From NCBI GenBank assembly GCA_023404495.1, contig JAEYBE010000052.1, positions 1 through 44,676 on the forward strand: 44,676 nt of DNA. Direction: 5' to 3'. This stretch comes from Actinomycetes bacterium. Its GTDB lineage: Bacteria > Actinomycetota > Thermoleophilia > Solirubrobacterales > JACPNS01. This document shows positions 9,086 through 16,572 of the stretch, piece after piece (the first letter of the stretch is position 1; every line of letters begins with the position of its first letter). The notes under the pieces were generated by a model, which worked only from the letters and a program-made list of their open reading frames with translations, ran no database searches and was not told the DNA's origin. The position numbers and the translations under genes were made by a program.

Positions 9086-10999
9086 GGCGTCCGGCAACGC
9101 GGATTCAGCCGTCAGTCCGGCCGCGGCCTGCACCAGGTCAGCCAGCGCCTGCGGCTTGCCGTTGACCATCAGCCGCTCGACTTCGTCGAAGATCTCATCC
9201 ACACGAGCGGGGTCCATGTTCTCGCGCTCGGCGCGCACGATCTTCTCGGCCGGTGTGGCCTGCGGGCGCTCGTCGGGATTGAAGAGATCCTCGTGGAGCT
9301 TCTCGCCGGGAGACGGCGCCGTGACGACAATCGGAATGTCGACGTCAGGCTCAAGACCAGCCAGTCGAATCATGTTGCGCGCAAGATCGATGATCTTCAC
9401 CGGGTCGCCCATTTCCAGAACGAAGACCTCGCCGCCGCTCCCGAGATCTCCGGCGCGGATGATCAGCTGTACGGCCTCCGGGATCGTCATGAAGTAGCGC
9501 GACATCTCCGGGTGGGTCACCGTGACCGGACCGCCACCGGTGATCTGCCGGCGGAAGATCGGCACGACGCTTCCGCTCGATCCGAGCACGTTGCCAAAGC
9601 GCACCGAGCAGTAGGTGGTGTCCTCGTGGCGCGCCTGCGCCGATTCGATCGCCCACTCGGCGAGCGCCTTGCTTGCGCCCATCGTCGTCTTGGGCTTTAC
9701 GGCCTTGTCGGTGGAGACCAGCACGAAGCGCCGCACGCCGTGCTGACCGGCGAGCTCTGCGACGGTGCGCGTGGCGATCGCGTTGTTTCGGATCGCCTCG
9801 GTTGGGTTCTCCTGGACTAGCTGGACGTGCTTGTAGGCGGCGGCGTGGAAGACGATCTCGGGCTTGAACTGCTCGAAGATCTCCTGCATGCGCGGGAGCT
9901 CCTTGCAGTCGCCCAGCACCGCCTCCACGCTGCCGAAGTGACGGTCTTCTTCCAGCTCGCGGCGGATGTTGAAGAGGTTGTCCTCGGCGTGGTCGACGAG
10001 GATGATCTTGCGCGGCCGAACACGCGCGATCTGGCGGCAGAGCTCTGAGCCGATCGAGCCACCTGCACCGGTCACCATCACGACGCCGCCGGCCAGGTAC
10101 GCGCCGACGCGGTCGAGCTGCATGATCACCGGGTCGCGGCCGAGGATGTCCTCGACCTGCACCTCGCGGAGCTGCTTGACGAGGTCGACGTCGCCGCGCA
10201 GCAGTTCGAAGACGGTCGGCAGCGTGCGCACCGGGATGTCGCGCTCGCGGCAGGAAGAGACGACTTGTTCGCGCAGCGTGCCCGGCGCGGAGGGAATCGC
10301 GATGATCACTTCGTCGGGCTCGGTGTCTTCGAGGATCTTCGGGAGGTCCCGGGTGCGGCCGAGGACTTTCAGGCCGAGCATGCGCGAGCCGGCCTTGCGC
10401 GGGTCGTCGTCGACGAAGCCGATCGGGGCCTCGCCGAGCTCCGGGTTCTTGAGCATCTCGCGCGCGACCATCTGGCCGCCGTCGCCGGCGCCGATGATCA
10501 GGATCTCACGGCCCTTTGGCAGTCGGTAACCGCGGGTCGGCTTCTCGACGATCGCGCGCACGGCAAAGCGCGAACCGGCGACCAGCAGGAGCGTCAGCAA
10601 GAAGTCGAAAGCAGCGACCGAGCGCGGCAGGCCCAGTCCGCCGGGCTGCACCAGGTAGACGCCTCCGACGAGCAACAGACTGCTGAGCACAACCGCCTGG
10701 ACGATGCGCGAGAAGTCGTGCGAGTCGGTGTAGCGCCACCACTTCTGGTAGCTGCCAAAGAGCGCGAAGACGGCGACCTTGCCGACGATGGCAAATGGGA
10801 GGACGGTCCAGAAGAGGTCCTCGTAGCGCGTCGGGATGCCGCCGATCGCGTCGTAGCGCGCGGGGATCGAGCTGTTGAACACGAGCCAGAACGCGCCGTA
10901 GAAGGCGATCGAAACAAGAACGGCGTCGGTCAGCACCTGCTGCGTGCGGTGGAGCATCACCGAACGACGCATGCGCCGGGTGAGACGGCTGGCGGGCAT
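9083..10999 (-). CDS. CapD/FlaA1-like nucleoside-diphosphate-sugar 4,6-dehydratase, membrane-anchored
   Basis: 638 residues, the usual length of the long WbpM/PglF/CapD class. Four membrane segments (about residues 22-42, 62-82, 103-118, 128-148) precede a first Rossmann-like domain (ILIIGAGDGGQ near 166) and then the SDR catalytic domain: nucleotide-binding GAGGSIGSEL near 311-320, HAAAYKHV near 385, and STDKAVKPKTTMGASK near 429-444. In the last motif Met replaces the SDR catalytic Tyr, as is normal for the FlaA1/WbpM branch. Family members convert UDP-GlcNAc to a 4-keto-6-deoxy sugar, the first step to amino or deoxy sugars of glycans. The DegT-type aminotransferase gene two places upstream fits as a later enzyme. 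A TAGACT hexamer 7 bases before the ATG suggests a leaderless transcript. Confidence 0.92.
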   Translation of the reverse strand: MPASRLTRRMRRSVMLHRTQQVLTDAVLVSIAFYGAFWLVFNSSIPARYDAIGGIPTRYEDLFWTVLPFAIVGKVAVFALFGSYQKWWRYTDSHDFSRIVQAVVLSSLLLVGGVYLVQPGGLGLPRSVAAFDFLLTLLLVAGSRFAVRAIVEKPTRGYRLPKGREILIIGAGDGGQMVAREMLKNPELGEAPIGFVDDDPRKAGSRMLGLKVLGRTRDLPKILEDTEPDEVIIAIPSAPGTLREQVVSSCRERDIPVRTLPTVFELLRGDVDLVKQLREVQVEDILGRDPVIMQLDRVGAYLAGGVVMVTGAGGSIGSELCRQIARVRPRKIILVDHAEDNLFNIRRELEEDRHFGSVEAVLGDCKELPRMQEIFEQFKPEIVFHAAAYKHVQLVQENPTEAIRNNAIATRTVAELAGQHGVRRFVLVSTDKAVKPKTTMGASKALAEWAIESAQARHEDTTYCSVRFGNVLGSSGSVVPIFRRQITGGGPVTVTHPEMSRYFMTIPEAVQLIIRAGDLGSGGEVFVLEMGDPVKIIDLARNMIRLAGLEPDVDIPIVVTAPSPGEKLHEDLFNPDERPQATPAEKIVRAERENMDPARVDEIFDEVERLMVNGKPQALADLVQAAAGLTAESALPDA

Positions 11000-11006
11000 G
11001 GGGATG

Positions 11007-11012
11007 AGTCTA
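11007..11012 (-). promoter_or_regulatory. TAGACT -10-like hexamer, 7 bases before CapD-like ATG
   Basis: Minus-strand TAGACT followed by 7 bases and then the ATG at 10999. This is the spacing expected when transcription starts at or next to the start codon. I see no convincing -35 element. Confidence 0.5.
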
Positions 11013-11061
11013 AAGGCGAGCGCGCGGATCTGCCCAAACCCGCACCATCCCGTGCGCAGTA

Positions 11062-12081
11062 CTACAAAGATGCAGCTTTGTAGGAACCCAAGGCTAGGTT
11101 GGCCAGCAGCCGCGGGTCTCGGCGGATTCGGTCGGAGGCGGGGGCGCCGCGTTTTTCGATCTTCAGGGCGTCTAGGTCTTCGAGGCGGTTGAGGCGGCCT
11201 TCCGAGAGGAGCTGCTCATCCACCGCGCCGATTCTGCCCGCGAACGTTGTCCAGACCGGCGTGCCCAGCGCGACCGCCTCGCGGTTCATCGTGCCGCCGG
11301 CGCCGATCACGGCGTCGACCAGCGCCACGAGCGATGGCCCGTCGATCACGCCGTCGGGAATCACGATGTTGGCGTGGGCGAGCTTGGTCAGCTCTGCTCT
11401 CTGCTCGGGCGTGCGCGGCAGCGCGACCACCTGCACCTCCGGATCTGCGGCCAGGCGTTCGATCAATTTAGGAAACAGCTCGTTCTCGTGGCGGTGGTAG
11501 AGCGAGACGTCCGGCGGAGTGCGCAGCAGCACAAGCTTCTTCGCGCGATCGAGGCCCAGCTGGTCGAGCACCGCCTGATCGGGCTCGAAGTCGGCGAGGT
11601 AGTACTCCTCTTTTAGTCCCGGGTACTGGAAGACCTTGCCGTGGGCACCGTATTGATCGAGGACCGCCGGGTCAATCGCGTCGGGCACGATCGTCCGCGC
11701 GGCCCAGCGGCAGTTGATCGAGTGCTGCTCACGCGCCCACTCGTAGTCGAACATCGTCACCGAGGGGATGCCGCGCAGCTTGGCCGCGATCGTGATGTCG
11801 TTCGAGCCGTGGCCGATCGCGAGGTCGAAGTCGCGGCCGCCAGACCAGCGCCAAAGCGCAAACGAACGGCTGATCAGGCCGACCCCCTTGGCCAGCTTCT
11901 TCTCCCCGCGGTGCCGCCCGATCGCCGTGTGCGGCATCTCGTACTGATCTAGCAGCGCGAGCGTCTGCGCAAAGTCGCGCGCGGTCACCTCGACGTCATG
12001 GCCATCGGCGCGAAGCACGTCGATCACCGGCCGCAGCACCAATACGTGCGGGCTGTTGGTCAGGTCAACCCAAATCTTCAA
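11062..12081 (-). CDS. DUF354 family protein (glycosyltransferase-like fold)
   Basis: 339 residues. The N-terminus MKIWVDLTNSPHVLVLRPVI and the following DGHDVEVTARDFAQT are typical of DUF354, a family of unknown function that resembles GT-B enzymes of the UDP-GlcNAc 2-epimerase/glycosyltransferase type. A C-terminal GAGGTMNREAVALGTPVWT segment looks like the donor-nucleotide region of that fold. It lies 12 bases after the DegT-type aminotransferase gene and before the CapD-like gene, which suggests a role in making or attaching an unusual sugar. No biochemical role can be assigned from sequence. Confidence 0.82.
   Translation of the reverse strand: MKIWVDLTNSPHVLVLRPVIDVLRADGHDVEVTARDFAQTLALLDQYEMPHTAIGRHRGEKKLAKGVGLISRSFALWRWSGGRDFDLAIGHGSNDITIAAKLRGIPSVTMFDYEWAREQHSINCRWAARTIVPDAIDPAVLDQYGAHGKVFQYPGLKEEYYLADFEPDQAVLDQLGLDRAKKLVLLRTPPDVSLYHRHENELFPKLIERLAADPEVQVVALPRTPEQRAELTKLAHANIVIPDGVIDGPSLVALVDAVIGAGGTMNREAVALGTPVWTTFAGRIGAVDEQLLSEGRLNRLEDLDALKIEKRGAPASDRIRRDPRLLANLALGSYKAASL
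11063..11082. repeat. Inverted repeat at the DUF354 stop codon
   Basis: Perfect 7-bp stem TACAAAG/CTTTGTA with a 6-base loop, covering the last codons and overlapping the stop of the DUF354 gene. No T-run follows on the minus strand. It could slow or end transcription, or be an operator for the CapD-like gene. Confidence 0.35.
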
Positions 12082-12093
12082 CTTGCCAGGCCC

Positions 12094-13185
12094 CTACGCG
12101 GTCGCGCGCGCGGCCGAGAGCGCCGCAACGACTGACTGAACATCTTCCTCGCGCAGCGTCGGGCTCATCGGCAGGGCGAGGTTGCGCGCCGCGGCGAGGT
12201 CCGTGACGGGCAGATCCGCGTCCTGCTCTGTCGCCGGCTGGCGGTGGATCGGGGTGCGGTAGTAGCCGCGCGCCTCAACGCCGGCCTCGGCCAGCTGCGC
12301 TGCAGCTGCGTCGGGCTCATCGAGCTGCACCACGTAGAGGTGGAAGACCGACTCGGCGCCCTCGATGACAACCTGCGGCGCTGCCAGCTCGGCGATGCCC
12401 GCGGCGGCGTAGGCGGCAGCGGCCTCCTGGCGGCCGGCGTTCCAGCTGTCGATCTGCGGCAGCAGCACGCGCAGCAGCGCCGCCTGCATCGCGTCGAGTC
12501 GCGAGTTGTAGCCGACCAGCGTGTGCAGTTGCTTGTTGGTCGTGCCGTGATGGCGCAGAAGTCGCGCGGTTTCGGCGATCTCGGCGTTACCGGTCGTGAT
12601 GATCCCGGCATCGCCAAATGCGCCGAGGTTCTTCGACGGGAAGAAGCTGAAGGTCGCAACGTCACCGAGCGCGCCCGCGCGCACGCCGTGCAGCGTCGCG
12701 CCGACTGCTTGAGCTGCGTCCTCGACGATCTTGAAGCCGTGCTCATCTGCCAGCGGCCGCAGCGCGCCGACCGGCGCTGGCAATCCGAAGAGGTGGACGG
12801 CGATCACAGCTTTGGTGTTCTCGGTGAGCGCCGCCGAAACGGTTTCCGCAGTGACGTTCATCGTCTCGGGGTCGATGTCGCAGTAGACGACATTGGCGCC
12901 GATCGTCAGCGCGGCTTCGGCACTGGCATAAAACGTGAACGAAGGAACGACGACGTCGTCCCCCGGCTTCACGCCTGCCGCGAGCAGAGCGATCGAAAGC
13001 GCGTCCGTGCCGTTGCCGACGCCGACTGCGTGCTCGACGCCGACGTACTCGGCGAACTCGGCCTCGAAGGCGGCGACCTCCGGGCCCAGGATGTAGCGCC
13101 CACTGTCCATCACGCGCGCGATCGCGGCGTCGAGCTCGGGGCGCAGGCCCGCAAGTTGGGTGGCGGTGTCAAACAGCGGAATCAT
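12094..13185 (-). CDS. DegT/DnrJ/EryC1/StrS-family sugar aminotransferase
   Basis: 363 residues, a typical length. This PLP enzyme transfers an amino group to a keto sugar nucleotide. Visible landmarks: YILGPEVAAFE near 31-41, GNGTDAL near 58-64 (cofactor phosphate binding), EDAAQAVGA near 155-163, and the PLP lysine K185 in SFFPSKNLGAFGDAG. The C-terminal YYRTPIHRQP and LPMSPTLREEDV complete the family pattern. The start ATG overlaps the TGA of the upstream DedA gene (ATGA, 13182-13185), so the two are translationally coupled. With the CapD-like dehydratase this would make an amino-deoxy sugar. The exact sugar is not determinable. Confidence 0.92.
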   Translation of the reverse strand: MIPLFDTATQLAGLRPELDAAIARVMDSGRYILGPEVAAFEAEFAEYVGVEHAVGVGNGTDALSIALLAAGVKPGDDVVVPSFTFYASAEAALTIGANVVYCDIDPETMNVTAETVSAALTENTKAVIAVHLFGLPAPVGALRPLADEHGFKIVEDAAQAVGATLHGVRAGALGDVATFSFFPSKNLGAFGDAGIITTGNAEIAETARLLRHHGTTNKQLHTLVGYNSRLDAMQAALLRVLLPQIDSWNAGRQEAAAAYAAAGIAELAAPQVVIEGAESVFHLYVVQLDEPDAAAAQLAEAGVEARGYYRTPIHRQPATEQDADLPVTDLAAARNLALPMSPTLREEDVQSVVAALSAARATA

Positions 13186-13862
13186 CGGTTCGCGCTCCTC
13201 AGCCGGACATAGGTGATCCGTGCCAAGAAGACGATGATCGCAAACAGCACGACGGTCGAAAACAACTCGGCGTACTGCTCGACGATCTCCCAGCGCTCAC
13301 CGAGCTGGTAGCCGGCACCGATCAGCACAGAGTTCCAGACCAGCGCGCCGGCGAAGGTCAGCGGAATGAATCGCACCAGCGGCATGCGCTCGACCCCGGC
13401 CGGCAACGAGACCAGGCTGCGGAAGATCGGCAGCATGCGGCCGAAGAACACAGCCATCTGGCCGTGCTTTGCGAACCACGCCATCGTGCGATCGATGTCG
13501 GAGACTTTGGCCAGCGGCATGCGTGCGGCGATCGCCCGCGTGCGCTCGAGGCCGACGACCGCGCCCGCCCAATAGAGCAGCAGAGCGCCAACAAGCGATC
13601 CCAGCGAACTCCAGCCGATCGCGCCGGCCAACGAGAACTCAGCGTCCGGGCTGCTCGCCGTGAAGCCGGCCAGCGGCAGTACGAGCTCGCTCGGGATCGG
13701 CGGGAAGACATTCTCCAACGCGATCGCCAGCGCGAGGCCGACGCCGCCGAGTTCGTTCATCAGATCAACGAGGAATCCGGTGACTCCGCCGAGCTGATCG
13801 GGGTCTGTGATCGCGTACAGCAAGGCGCACAAGATGCCATACTCGCGCGCCGATGTACGCAT
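13182..13862 (-). CDS. DedA-family membrane protein (minus-strand copy)
   Basis: 226 residues with the DedA/SNARE-associated signature: ALENVFPPIPSELVLPLAGF near the N-terminus, a re-entrant/membrane segment, then FGRMLPIFRSLVSLPAGVERMP and two more membrane segments. DedA proteins are polytopic inner-membrane transporters; some family members recycle undecaprenyl phosphate. The start is uncertain. The ATG at 13862 overlaps the divergent DedA gene by 10 bases, and an internal ATG or TTG start would also leave the core domain intact. It is followed by the aminotransferase with a 4-base overlap. Confidence 0.85.
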   Translation of the reverse strand: MRTSAREYGILCALLYAITDPDQLGGVTGFLVDLMNELGGVGLALAIALENVFPPIPSELVLPLAGFTASSPDAEFSLAGAIGWSSLGSLVGALLLYWAGAVVGLERTRAIAARMPLAKVSDIDRTMAWFAKHGQMAVFFGRMLPIFRSLVSLPAGVERMPLVRFIPLTFAGALVWNSVLIGAGYQLGERWEIVEQYAELFSTVVLFAIIVFLARITYVRLRSANR

Positions 13863-14548
13863 ACCTGCAAGTCCAAGCGGCCTCGATCACGGAGCCGATC
13901 GTCAACTTCGCCGTCGACGTCACCGAGAAGCTCGGCCTCTGGGGCATCTTCATTTTGATGGTGCCCGAGAGCGCCCTGATCCCGATTCCGAGTGAGGCGA
14001 CGATGCTTTTCGCCGGCTTCAACGTCTCGGAGGGCACCTATCCGTTCTGGGCGGCGGTGCTCGTCGGATCGGTGGCCAACGTGGTCGGCTCCTGGATCGC
14101 CTACGCGATCGGCTACTACGGCCGCATGGACCTGATCGAGAAGCACGGCCACAAGCTGCACATCAAGCCTTCGCACCTGCAGTGGACGGATCAGTGGTTC
14201 GAGCGTCACGGCAACGCGACCGTCTTCTGGGCGCGCATGTTGCCGATCGTGCGCACGTTCATTTCTTTGCCGGCCGGTGTTGCGCGCATGCCGTTCTGGA
14301 AGTTCACGCTCTACACATTTGCCGGTTGCGTGCCGTGGATGATGCTGCTGACCGGCATCGGCTACTACGCCGGCGAGAACTGGGAGCAGTGGAAGGACTA
14401 CCTCCACTACGTCGACTACGCCGTGGCGTTGGTGATCGTCGGCTTCGCGGTCTGGCTGTTGATGCGTTGGCGCAAGAGCCGCAACGACGGATCGCCTGAG
14501 GTTGAGGCCGCGGTCCAGGCGGTCAACGAGGACAACCCGGACCTCTAG
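13853..14548 (+). CDS. DedA-family membrane protein (plus-strand copy)
   Basis: 231 residues. It carries the DedA pattern: ESALIPIPSEATMLFAGF near residue 40, then FWARMLPIVRTFISLPAGVARMPFWKF, an aromatic-rich membrane segment, and a positively charged C-terminus. There is no Shine-Dalgarno sequence before the ATG, and a CATACT hexamer 9 bases upstream suggests a leaderless start. uppP begins within 11 bases of the stop, so the two are probably co-transcribed or at least linked. The paralogue on the other strand shares the same organisation. A role in returning undecaprenyl phosphate across the membrane fits the neighbour but is inference. Confidence 0.88.
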   Translation: MYAYLQVQAASITEPIVNFAVDVTEKLGLWGIFILMVPESALIPIPSEATMLFAGFNVSEGTYPFWAAVLVGSVANVVGSWIAYAIGYYGRMDLIEKHGHKLHIKPSHLQWTDQWFERHGNATVFWARMLPIVRTFISLPAGVARMPFWKFTLYTFAGCVPWMMLLTGIGYYAGENWEQWKDYLHYVDYAVALVIVGFAVWLLMRWRKSRNDGSPEVEAAVQAVNEDNPDL

Positions 14549-14551
14549 TCT
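14546..14551 (+). promoter_or_regulatory. TAGTCT -10-like hexamer before uppP
   Basis: TAGTCT lies 8 bases before the uppP ATG (5 before the alternative GTG). Its TAG is the stop codon of the DedA gene. Confidence 0.4.
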
Positions 14552-14559
14552 CGCTCGTG

Positions 14560-15387
14560 ATGAGCGAGCACGCCGCCAAGCTCCCGGTGCTCGAAGCGCT
14601 GGCCTACGGCGTGATCCAGGGTCCGACCGAACTGCTGCCGATCTCGAGTTCGGGGCACCTTGTTCTGGCGCCGCACCTGCTGGGCAGCGAGTACGTCGAT
14701 CTCGATCCCGCGCTGCGCAAGACGTTTGAGGTTGCGCTGCATGCGGGCACCGCGGCGGCGCTGGTGATCGTGCTGCGCGACGAGGTCTTTGAGGCGGTGC
14801 GCGAGGTCGACGGGCGGCGGATCGGGATGGTCCTGAGCTCTATGGCGCCCGCAGCTGTTGCCGCGCTAGGGCTGGAGAAGGTGATCGAGGGCAAGCTCAG
14901 CCGTCCGGAGATCGTGGTTGTTGGCCTTGTGCTTGGCTCGGCCGCGATGGCCTGGGCCGACGGACTGACTGGCACGCGCGCACGCGCCGATGCCGACTGG
15001 CGCGACGGGCTGGCACTCGGATTCGCGCAGGCGGTGGCGCTGATCCCCGGAGTCTCGCGCAGCGGCTCGACGATCGTGGCGGCGCGTGCCCGCGGGTTTG
15101 ATCCGCTGAGCGCGACGGAGCTTTCTATGCATGTCGCGCTGCCGGTGATCGCCGGGGCGACTGCGTTGAAGGCCGTACGCGCACGTCAGCAGGGCCTGCC
15201 GCGCGAACTGCGCGCGCCGCTCCTGGCCGGGGTTGCCGGCGCGTTTGTGAGTTCGCTGGCCAGCGCGCGCCTGCTGGCGAGTAAGAACCGCGGCCGTGGC
15301 CTGATGAAGTACGTGATCTACCGTCTCGCGTTGGCAGCCGGGGTCACTATGTTCGCTCGTCGCCGTCGTCTAGATTCAGCGCAGTGA
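14560..15387 (+). CDS. uppP: Undecaprenyl-diphosphatase UppP (BacA)
   Basis: 275 residues from this ATG; a GTG one codon earlier (14557) is an equally possible start. UppP removes a phosphate from undecaprenyl pyrophosphate so the lipid carrier can be reused for peptidoglycan and other glycans. The two family motifs are present: GPTELLPISSSGHLVLAP near residues 21-38 (catalytic Glu and Ser-rich loop) and IPGVSRSGSTI near 165. Several hydrophobic membrane segments fill the rest. It follows a DedA gene closely, and its last bases overlap the purM start (GTGA). Confidence 0.96.
   Translation: MSEHAAKLPVLEALAYGVIQGPTELLPISSSGHLVLAPHLLGSEYVDLDPALRKTFEVALHAGTAAALVIVLRDEVFEAVREVDGRRIGMVLSSMAPAAVAALGLEKVIEGKLSRPEIVVVGLVLGSAAMAWADGLTGTRARADADWRDGLALGFAQAVALIPGVSRSGSTIVAARARGFDPLSATELSMHVALPVIAGATALKAVRARQQGLPRELRAPLLAGVAGAFVSSLASARLLASKNRGRGLMKYVIYRLALAAGVTMFARRRRLDSAQ
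15371..15376 (+). promoter_or_regulatory. TAGATT -10-like hexamer, 7 bases before purM GTG
   Basis: TAGATT inside the 3' end of uppP, 7 bases before the purM start. The spacing equals that before the CapD-like and DUF4446 genes, so purM may have its own leaderless promoter. Confidence 0.45.
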
Positions 15388-16466
15388 GCGAGCAGGACGC
15401 ATACGCGCAGGCGGGCGTGAGCACTACCGAGGCCGAGTCGGCCACCGGGGCGCTTGTGTCGATCCTCAGCACGATCGATCCCGGCCGCCCGTCGCTCCAG
15501 CAGCTCAGGAACGGCCACTACGCCAACGTCCTCAAGGTCGCCGAGAACCTCGGCATCGCGATCAGCACCGACGGCGTCGGCAGCAAGGTGATCGTCGCCG
15601 AGCAGATGGGCAAATTCGACACTGTCGGCATCGACTGCATGGCGATGTCGGTCAACGACCTGATCTGCGTCGGCGCCACCCCGGTCGCACTGGTCGACTA
15701 CATCGCCGTCGAGAAGGCCGACGCCGACATGCTCAGCCAGATCGCCACCGGCCTCAAAGTGGGCGCCGAGGCAGCCGGTGTGGAGATCCCCGGCGGCGAG
15801 CTCGCCCAGCTCCCGGAGTTGATCAAGGGCCACCCGAGCCCGAGCGGCTTTGACCTGGTGGGCGCGGCATTTGGAACCATTGCGCTCGATCAGATCGTCG
15901 AGGGCGACAGAATCACGCCGGGCGACGTGATCATCGGTCTGCCCAGTAGCGGCATCCACTCCAACGGGCTCACCCTTGCCCGCAAAGCATTGATCGACGA
16001 TGCCGGATACGCGCTGACCGACTCGCCCGACGAGCTCGGCGGCAAGTCAGTCGGCGACGAGTTGCTGACCCCGACCGAGATCTACGTCAAGCCGATCCTC
16101 GAGTTGCTCAGGAGCCCCGTCGAAGTGCGCGGACTCGCGCACCTGACCAGCGGCGGCGTGCTCAACCTCTTGCGCCTGAACAAAGCGGTCGGTTACGTGT
16201 TCGAGACGCCGCTCAAAGCGCAGCCGGTCTTCTCGATGATCCAGCAGGCCGCGGGAGTGCCCGACGCCGAGATGGCCGAGGTCTTCAACATGGGTTGCGG
16301 CTTCTGCGTCGTCGTCCCGCCGGAGCACGCCGACGCGGCCGACTCGCTGCTGCGAACGCACTACGACGGCGCGCATGTGATCGGGCACGTGACCGACCAG
16401 GCAGGCCAAGTCGCGGTCACACCGCTCGGCCTCGTCGGTGACAAGCACGGCCTGCGCTCGGCCTGA
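15384..16466 (+). CDS. purM: Phosphoribosylformylglycinamidine cyclo-ligase (AIR synthetase)
   Basis: 360 residues, the usual length. PurM catalyses the ATP-dependent ring closure of FGAM to AIR, step five of purine synthesis, in the cytoplasm. Family landmarks: YAQAGVS at the start, STDGVGSKV near 70, GIDCMAMSVNDLICVGATPVAL near 90-110 (ATP/metal site), IPGGELAQLPE near 135, and GLPSSGIHSNGLTLAR near 190. The GTG start overlaps the uppP TGA by four bases. No other purine gene is adjacent in this window. Confidence 0.97.
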   Translation: MSEQDAYAQAGVSTTEAESATGALVSILSTIDPGRPSLQQLRNGHYANVLKVAENLGIAISTDGVGSKVIVAEQMGKFDTVGIDCMAMSVNDLICVGATPVALVDYIAVEKADADMLSQIATGLKVGAEAAGVEIPGGELAQLPELIKGHPSPSGFDLVGAAFGTIALDQIVEGDRITPGDVIIGLPSSGIHSNGLTLARKALIDDAGYALTDSPDELGGKSVGDELLTPTEIYVKPILELLRSPVEVRGLAHLTSGGVLNLLRLNKAVGYVFETPLKAQPVFSMIQQAAGVPDAEMAEVFNMGCGFCVVVPPEHADAADSLLRTHYDGAHVIGHVTDQAGQVAVTPLGLVGDKHGLRSA

Positions 16467-16496
16467 CCGGCCGCGCGCAACTTCCGCCCATCGGCG

Positions 16497-16502
16497 TAGG
16501 TT
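16497..16502 (+). promoter_or_regulatory. TAGGTT hexamer, upstream member of a tandem pair before the kinase gene
   Basis: The 13-base block ATCGGCGTAGGTT (16490-16502) recurs 61 bases downstream as ATCGGCGTAACTT (16551-16563), and each contains a TAnnTT hexamer. They look like duplicated promoters. A small GCCCT/AGGGC hairpin lies between them. Confidence 0.4.
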
Positions 16503-16557
16503 TGGACAATTGATTGCCGATCGCCCTGCAATTAGGGCAAACCGCGAGCAATCGGCG

Positions 16558-16563
16558 TAACTT
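16558..16563 (+). promoter_or_regulatory. TAACTT hexamer, 9 bases before the kinase ATG
   Basis: Second member of the tandem pair. It ends 9 bases before the ATG at 16573, and there is no Shine-Dalgarno sequence between, which is consistent with a leaderless or nearly leaderless transcript. Confidence 0.4.
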
Positions 16564-16572
16564 CTCTTCACG

